DNA of 64,000 bases, from positions 129,443,043-129,507,042 of the forward strand of contig OY821518.1 in the NCBI GenBank assembly GCA_963682025.1, in the 5' to 3' direction. The position numbers were made by a program, and so were the translations under genes. This DNA is from Cordilura impudica. Lineage: Eukaryota > Arthropoda > Insecta > Diptera > Scathophagidae. Below, piece by piece: positions 58,135 to 64,000 of this stretch; the stretch's first letter is position 1; each line of letters starts with the position of its first letter. Below the pieces are notes generated by a model that made no database searches, was not told where the DNA came from, and was given only the letters and a program-made list of their open reading frames with translations.

Positions 58135-59090
58135 TTTTACTTTCCCGATACAAACTTATACACTGTGAATATTTTGAGAAGATCTTTGTTTTGGTTAAGC
58201 CACCTATTAATGTCAAACACACAAGCAAAGAAATAAATAAACTTTAATTTTTATCGGCCGTATTTATAATGAAAAGTTATGCAGAACCTAGCATGAGTAT
58301 TATATATAATGCACTTGCTGCTGCGTTAGCTAAACTCAGATCAACAACCTTTCAAACACTGACTAAGTATGTTAAAACAGCTGATGTGTGTCAAACTAAG
58401 CAAAACAAAATATATAAATTATTTTTAAGTGCAAATAAATATTTTTACTTTACGGATCTTTTAAACATTTTTTTTTACATAAGTTTCAAATTAAAATAAT
58501 TTTGTCGTAAACTTAACACTTGTAAATATAAATTTAAAAAAATGAAGGAGTGAAATCACACAACTTGAAATGTAAACAGAGTTGATTTTCACTATATCAG
58601 GTGGCATTAATGCAAAAAATATGGTGGCATTACAAATTTCAGAGTTGTTTTTAAAGCTATTAGATGACAACAACAAATTGATTATGAATAAACTATGTGC
58701 TAACTAAAAACTAAGGCTAATCGGTTGACTAGTAAGAACCTCGTTGAGCCCGACATGTAAACAGCAGCTAACTTTTCATTATGAATTCGCGGGTATATAT
58801 ATAGATAAAATAATTTTATTATTTTCTATAAAAAATAAAAAAATCTTATTTTCAATCTTTATCATTCTTAATGATTGATATTCTTTGAAACAAATATGTT
58901 TGTATATTTTAGTTTATTATATTGGAAGAGGCTTAAACAGTATAACTCTTTGCTTGAATTCTCATTTGGTTGTTGGTTTTTCTTTATTTAAAGTAAAAAC
59001 ATTTTATCTTGAGCCCGAATAATTTCAAACTCAATTAATAAAGATTAAATATTTATAATACAACATTTACATATTTTAACATAAGTGCAT
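58135..59090. other. Unassigned AT-rich DNA
   Basis: No family signature in any frame. Nothing supported. Confidence 0.5.
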
Positions 59091-59095
59091 GGGAA

Positions 59096-59570
59096 TTAGC
59101 TTCCATACGATAAATCCATTATATGGATCATTTTGAGCCTTCTTACTTCTCTTGTCTCATAAAGTAGATATATTGTTAATGGATTTATATGATTACTTAA
59201 CCTTTTTAAATAGTTGTCACTAAATCTTCTGATTTCTTTTTTAATCTTTGGAATAAAAAGATATTCATGTATAGATTTATTTGATAAAAACCATGGAGCA
59301 TTTACAATTGACCAAAGAGTTTTTGATAGATATTTTTGCAAGATTTCAATGTTAGAATTGCTGGCCATTCCCCCATAGCCGTATGTTTAGACTGGTTTGA
59401 AAATAGTTTCAAAACTTAAATTTTGTTTTCTAAACTTAATTACTATTTTTTGCTTTTAAATACGTTTTTCACGTTAACCTTCTATAGATGTGCATTCTAA
59501 GATATTTAACACAGTTATTCTGAGGAATTTGTATATTATTCAAAAACAAATTGCTGCAATTGCCATAGCG
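59096..59570 (-). pseudogene. Jockey-type LINE, C-terminal reverse-transcriptase tail
   Basis: The minus strand reads, with two stops, NNIQIPQNNCVKYLRMHIYR, RLT, then LNIRLWGNGQQF (the LWG motif), and an open 90-codon frame with NSNIEILQKYLSKTLWSIVN, APWFLSN and KKEIRRFSDNYLKRLSNHIN. These are the conserved blocks after the reverse-transcriptase palm in jockey-like elements. The upstream palm is missing and no poly-A tail is evident at the 59.09-kb end. Confidence 0.75.
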
Positions 59571-59937
59571 TAACGAGAACGTGATATGTTAAGATTTTCC
59601 ATTATTGAGTATTGATAGTATCGAGTATTAAGTGGAGATAGCACATATATATTTAGTGAACCATTTACCATGTAAAGCAAATAAAGTTTTAGCAGTTGAT
59701 GTGGCTCAGTTAGGACGTGAACCTGCATTGAAACATTTGAAAACTTTTAGTTGTATAGCTATATTGTAGAGTAAAGGAGAAGCGTAGGAAACTTGTTGCT
59801 AAAGGTAATGAACGAATACGACTGAAATTAAAATTCCCATGAAATTGATATTTGGTGCTTTCAAATGCCAAAAATTTAGTGAAATTTCGAAATTATTTAA
59901 AAAAAATTTAAACATAAACTTACATGCATATAGTATA

Positions 59938-59985
59938 CTAGCTGTTCCCGGTAAACGTTGTTTTGCCCTCAATGATTTTTATACC
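59938..59985 (-). mobile_element. Helitron 3' terminus fragment
   Basis: Reverse-complemented it reads AACGTTTACCGGGAACAGCTAG followed by T in two steps: AACGTTTACCGGGAACAG then CTAG at 59941-59938. It resembles the end at 52836. Only about 45 bp remain before family A sequence. Confidence 0.55.
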
Positions 59986-60770
59986 ATATACCATGATACC
60001 ATATAATGACTTTGTGCTGCTGTTTGTAACCAAAAATATTTGACCTAGACCCATCTTTAATTATAACGATCGAATCAGAATCACTTTCTGAGTTGATTTA
60101 ACAATGTCCGTCCGTCCGTCCGCCCGTCCGTCTGTGTGTCCATGTAAACCTTGTAATCAAACTGCAGGTCGCAAATATGAATATATTTTAATGAAATTTG
60201 GTATATAAGCTTCTCTCCATGGGCCATGGGATGAACGCTATTGAAACTGGTGAGAATCTGTCCATGTTCAGACCTAGCTCCCATACAAATTACCCCTATG
60301 AAATCGACATAAATTGCCATAAGATCCAAATTGTCATATAGATCTTACTCAAATTGGGTTTGTATGCGTTCGTTACATCCATTAATGAGTAGTCCAAAAA
60401 TGATCCCTTTCGCCCCATATAGAGCTGCTTCCCGATCTTCACTTAAATCTATTAAAAAAACAAAAATATTGCACTGATTCTTTTCAAATTTAGTTTGTAT
60501 ATATTTTTTGTAAAATACAAGAGACTTTACCAAACATGATCAGGATCGGTCCATTTTTGGACCTAGTCCCTATATAGATATAGCATCCGATATGAACTTT
60601 TTCATATCTGCAGCCAAAAAAATTAATAAAAATCCCACTCAAATTTCTTTTTTGCTTATTTTCTATGTCCAGTTAGTTGGGCCTAAGAGATACGGTTTCT
60701 AAACGCATGGTATAGGGTATCGTATAGTCGGTCTAGACCGACTATAATTTTCTTACTTGTTTTATTTTAG
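59986..60770 (-). repeat. Dispersed repeat family A, copy A13 (full length)
   Basis: Minus strand from TAATGACTTTGTGCTGCTG through CCGTCCGTCCGTCCGCCCG to TCGTATAGTCGGTCTAGACC and CTTACTTGTTTT. It carries the same two partial frames as A12. Confidence 0.88.
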
Positions 60771-60906
60771 TTAGAATCTGTATATACCTATATAAAAAAA
60801 AACGTTTTTGCATTTGTTAATATTAATTGAAAACTGTTAAAGAAAAACCATGTTTCATTTATGAAAATGAAAATTAATATTTATTGTAACATTCATATAA
60901 GAATTA

Positions 60907-61529
60907 CACAAGGGAACAAAATTGAACTTTTTTTGTGTTGATTTGAAATTTATAGCAAATTTTTACTAATTTGAGGTCGCTGATTTCAAATCTGCACTTG
61001 GTTTTTTTCTATCAGCTCGACTTTTCGAGATATACCGTTATGTTCAAAATTAAGGCACTTCCGCTACATATATTGGAATAACTTGAAAACGGTTCACCAT
61101 ATTAAATTAAAAAAAATCCGAAACTCGCAAACAATATTCTCTTAAAGCCGTGCTTACTTTGTTTTTGAATTTTCCAAGTAGTTTTAGAGATATCGTTCAA
61201 GTTTTGAAAAAAAAATTAAAATTTTTTTAAAAAAAACATTTTTTTTGTTCTTTAAAAATTCCTAAAAAATAAAAATGGGACAAAAATCACAGTTTTGGTC
61301 TACAAACAGTTAGTTAAATATATTTCGAATAAAATGAGCTTTATTTCATTGCAATCGGTGCACAACTTTTGATTTTGTTCACGATTTACTGAATTGATAT
61401 AAATCGCGATTTCCATACAAAAATAACATTTTCTAATGTGTAAATGTTTGTGTGTAATAAGTTAGTTTTTTATGATTCTAAGAATTAAAAAAATTAAGTA
61501 ATAAAAAAAGATTATTTCATTTTTATGGT
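60907..61529 (+). repeat. Left long terminal inverted repeat
   Basis: 61229-61529 is verified against the right arm. 60907-61228 is an inferred outer extension, since its partner lies beyond the window. Confidence 0.7.
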
Positions 61530-61610
61530 CAGCTATACTTTTTAATTTAACACAAAAAGAGAATTTTAAAGAAAAATAAAAAATTTTAATACACAAATAT
61601 TACAATGTAA

Positions 61611-63323
61611 TTACAACTCATCGAAAAATTTTCTTTTATAAGATTTTCTTAAATAACCTTGTTTAGAGGGATTTGTTTTAATGCTCCAGCAATAGTCCGC
61701 CATCATATGCTTATCCCAGTGACCCTGGTACCGCTCCTCTATAGTGCGGATATCTTGATGGAAACGTTCACCTTGTTCTTCACTGAAGTCTCCAAGATTT
61801 TCAGGGAAACAATCCAAATGACTGTGTAGGTAGTGCACCTTAATGCTCATATTACAACCAAGCTGCTTGAAATGTGACAACATGTTATCCACGTGGTCCG
61901 AATAGTGCTCACCCTTTTTGTTTCCCAGGAAATTGCGCACTATCCAAACAAATTCATTCCAAGCATTTCTTTCAATATCTGTCATGGAATTACTAAAATT
62001 TTCATCATTGATTAATTTTTTGATTTGAGGGCCATCAAAAATGCCAGCTTTCAGTTTCTCCGAACTCAAATTGTTGAACTTTTTACTGATATATCTAAAA
62101 CAATCACCGTCCTTGTTGAGAGCTTTGACAAATTGTTTCATAAGTCCTAGCTTGATATGGAGAGGTGGCAGTATTATGCGATCCCTGGGCACAAGTGGTT
62201 GATTAACTATATTGTGGTTTCCTGGAACCATAGCTTCCCTCGAAGGCCAGTCTTTCTTACTCCAGTGTTCAGATCTGGCTCTGCTATCCCATAAACAAAT
62301 GAAACACGGATATTTTGTGTAGCCACCTTGTTGGCCTAGAAGAAAATTCACCATTTTTAGATCCACACAAATTAGGCAGCGGTGTTCGTTGTACTTTATT
62401 TTATTTATAACTGAGGCAATTGTAGAATATTCTTCTTTAGCTTTAGTTGAATGTGCAATGGGCAACGAACCCAATTTATTACCGTTATGCAGAAGTACAC
62501 ATTTTAGGCTGCGTTTAGAAGAATCTATAAATAGTCGCCAGTCATTTGGATCATACTCCTCTAATCCCATCGCTGTTACTAAACCAGGAACATCTGAACA
62601 ATAAACAAATTCATCGTCTTCGGAAAAGAATGGAAGTAAGTTTTTTTCTCTGTTACGGTAGTATGAAATTGTTGTTCCTTGGGTTAACAGATTTTTTTGC
62701 TTTAATCGAGAAGCAAGAATTTCAGATGCTTTTTTAGAAAGTCCAAGGTCTCTCACTAAATCACTAAGCTCCTCCTGATTAAATTGCTCGCGTTCAGAAG
62801 AAATATCTAAATGCAAGTCATCTGATCCAAATTCAGAAATTGGTGAAGGAACATTTTGTCGTAAGTCGTGGAAATTGTGTGTAGATGTAGATGGTTGTGG
62901 TTCTGAATCCTCACTAGAGTACAGGACTGGTTGGGTAATAAAGAACACGTTAGGATAAATCCATTTAGACCGGTTTGTTTTATTAATGCCTGTTATGTTG
63001 ACAGCGCAAAAATAACAATCATCATAATGATTCGAAGGTTCCCGCCAGATCATTGGTGTTTTATACTTGAAGTGGGTCCGTTGCTTGTTTGCCCATAACC
63101 TTAAATACTCTACACAGTTTTTACATACAGTATTAGGAATCCAGTACTTGTCACGGGTTTCCATGGTAAATCCGAAGTAGTCAAAATAAATTTTTTTAAT
63201 AAAATCTGACACACTTTTTCTATTTTTTATAAACGTGTATTCGCCACATATGTTACAAAAATAGTTGGGATTGATTTTACAGGTGTTTATTGACGTAGTA
63301 AGTAACACAGTAAAGTAACACAA
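61611..63323 (-). CDS. Unassigned zinc-knuckle/DDE-like transposase, 570 codons open
   Basis: I recognise the family only as an uncharacterised protein common in arthropod genomes. N-terminus: C-x2-C pairs at residues 23/26, 67/70 and 103/106 suggest a zinc DNA-binding domain. A Ser/Glu-rich linker (135-180) and a helical block with LTQGTTISYYRNRE follow. The core has DWRLFIDSS (Asp267), CVDLKMVNFLLG (Asp321), YPCFICLWDSR (Cys340/343), LPPLHIKLGLMKQFVK (His389), VHYLHSHLD (His497-502) and SEEQGERFHQD (Glu515-519, His522), then MMADYCWSIK and a basic tail. Asp267, Asp321 and Glu516 or 519 are my candidates for a DDE triad in an RNase H fold. The position between long inverted repeats supports a transposase role. 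The frame begins at TTG with a stop just upstream. The first ATG is codon 54, so the true start may be in another exon. Confidence 0.75.
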   Translation of the reverse strand: MCYFTVLLTTSINTCKINPNYFCNICGEYTFIKNRKSVSDFIKKIYFDYFGFTMETRDKYWIPNTVCKNCVEYLRLWANKQRTHFKYKTPMIWREPSNHYDDCYFCAVNITGINKTNRSKWIYPNVFFITQPVLYSSEDSEPQPSTSTHNFHDLRQNVPSPISEFGSDDLHLDISSEREQFNQEELSDLVRDLGLSKKASEILASRLKQKNLLTQGTTISYYRNREKNLLPFFSEDDEFVYCSDVPGLVTAMGLEEYDPNDWRLFIDSSKRSLKCVLLHNGNKLGSLPIAHSTKAKEEYSTIASVINKIKYNEHRCLICVDLKMVNFLLGQQGGYTKYPCFICLWDSRARSEHWSKKDWPSREAMVPGNHNIVNQPLVPRDRIILPPLHIKLGLMKQFVKALNKDGDCFRYISKKFNNLSSEKLKAGIFDGPQIKKLINDENFSNSMTDIERNAWNEFVWIVRNFLGNKKGEHYSDHVDNMLSHFKQLGCNMSIKVHYLHSHLDCFPENLGDFSEEQGERFHQDIRTIEERYQGHWDKHMMADYCWSIKTNPSKQGYLRKSYKRKFFDEL

Positions 63324-63337
63324 TTTTCAATAAATAA

Positions 63338-63372
63338 CACACGGGAACAAAATTGAACTTTTTTGTGTTGAC
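63338..63372 (+). repeat. Internal direct copy of the element's outer end
   Basis: CACACGGGAACAAAATTGAA continuing CTTTTTTGTGTTGA repeats, in the same orientation, the block at 60907-60943. It lies 15-50 bp upstream of the transposase frame and could be a binding site, a promoter element or a relic of a nested copy. Confidence 0.7.
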
Positions 63373-63720
63373 TGATTAAATGTTCAATGTAAAATGATTT
63401 ATATTTTTTGTCGTTATACTTTTCGCTTTCGTAAACACTTGTTGAATGAGAAAAATTGGTTGAATGAACCCATATAAATACTTAGTAGTTTTTTACTGAA
63501 GTACCAAAAAATATTATATCCACAATTTTATTGACAGTCACTTATGAATGAACACATGTGTTCAGGGGAATTCCTTTAAAAAATCATCCGTTACCAACGG
63601 TAAACCACATATCAATAAAAACAAGTGGACTTTTCTTTTTTCTCTTTAATTGACTGTGAACTGACTAGGTGTCATAAAGGGACAATAAAATTTATAGGCG
63701 TTATGAGTTTGCTACCGCAA
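63373..63720. other. Spacer between transposase gene and right TIR
   Basis: Non-coding interior of the long-TIR element, presumably carrying the transposase promoter on the minus strand. No TATA box or splice site can be assigned with confidence. Confidence 0.4.
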
Positions 63721-64000
63721 CCATAAAAATGAAATAATCTTTTTTTATTACTTAATTTTTTTAATTCTTAGAATCATAAAAAACTAACTTATTACATACA
63801 AACACTTACACATTAGAAAATGTTATTTTTGTATGGCAATCGCGATTTATATCAATTCAGTAAATCGTGAATAAAATCAAAAGTTGTGCACCGCTTGCAA
63901 TGAAATAAAGCTCATTTTATTCGAAATATATTTAACTAACTGTTTGTAGACCAAAACTGTGATTTTTGTCCCATTTTTATTTTTTAGGAATTTTTAAAGA
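63721..64000 (-). repeat. Right long terminal inverted repeat (partial)
   Basis: The inverse of 61529-61229, beginning ACCATAAAAATGAAATAATC. It continues past the end of the window. Confidence 0.9.

Larger units (their letters stand above)
60907..64000 (-). mobile_element. Long-TIR DNA transposon, unassigned family, near-intact (runs off the window)
   Basis: Sequence 61229-61529 is inverted at 63721-64000 with only about seven differences over about 280 bp. The inner edges end at ATTTCATTTTTATGG on both sides. The right arm leaves the window, so its outer end and target duplication cannot be read. The left end is set at CACAAGGGAACAAAATTG (60907) because a closely similar sequence recurs at 63338; this is inference. 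A single large gene lies between the arms on the minus strand. Near-identical arms plus an open gene imply recent insertion. Confidence 0.8.

Noticed and set aside
59540..59728. 62-codon minus-strand frame upstream of the jockey tail
   Set aside because: It does not match the expected reverse-transcriptase palm blocks. The LINE call was limited to the recognisable C-terminal blocks.

Overview
The window reads as repeat-rich, AT-rich (very roughly 70% A+T) intergenic or heterochromatic DNA from an insect. A brachyceran fly is most likely. I base this on the transposon complement and on many copies of a dispersed repeat bounded by an ACAAGTAAG start and a TATACCCT...AGGGTATAA hairpin end, with internal TCCGTCCGTCTGTCTG tracts. 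That architecture I associate, from memory only, with calyptrate and other higher flies. I found no host protein-coding gene. Every open frame with recognisable content belongs to a mobile element.

Region by region. 0.8-5.8 kb holds two small tandem arrays and copies of the dispersed repeat (called family A here), one of them split by a Mutator-like (MULE) element with a 9-bp target duplication. 5.6-7.5 kb is a SINE-like repeat, another family A copy and a 1.3-kb TTAAAAA array. 7.8-10.3 kb holds a hAT-type MITE and a Helitron 3' end. 11-13 kb holds a Tc1 remnant and a mariner gene split by a small MITE. 14.8-16.1 kb is a complete DD41D (rosa/Visitor-type) mariner with an intact transposase. 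18.3-20.6 kb is a short-period array split by family A, then a Tc1 remnant. 21.9-25.8 kb is a full-length Transib (RAG1-related) element with a perfect 5-bp target duplication and one in-frame stop. 27-31.5 kb holds a LINE reverse transcriptase fragment and a decayed DD41D-like element. 32.2-35.5 kb is a hAT element with an 8-bp target duplication and nested family A copies. 37.7-39.1 kb is an AAAATGGAAAATG-type array. 41.9-43.2 kb and 56.7-57.8 kb are two damaged copies of a second DD41D family. 44.4-47.2 kb and 60.9 kb to the window end are two elements of a transposase type I cannot place, both with long inverted repeats. 47.2-48.5 kb is a pogo/Tigger remnant carrying a hairpin. 50-53 kb holds a Tc1 fragment, a 430-bp near-perfect palindrome, a tandem array and an internally deleted Helitron. 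59.1-59.6 kb is a jockey-type LINE tail.

The elements do not act together as a pathway. They form layers of insertion: MULE into family A, family A into hAT, MITE into mariner, family A into simple-sequence arrays, mariner into a tandem array. The most interesting items are the unassigned long-TIR transposon family (an intact 570-codon frame with nearly identical arms, plus a decayed relative), the Transib with RSS-like ends, and the intact DD41D mariner.
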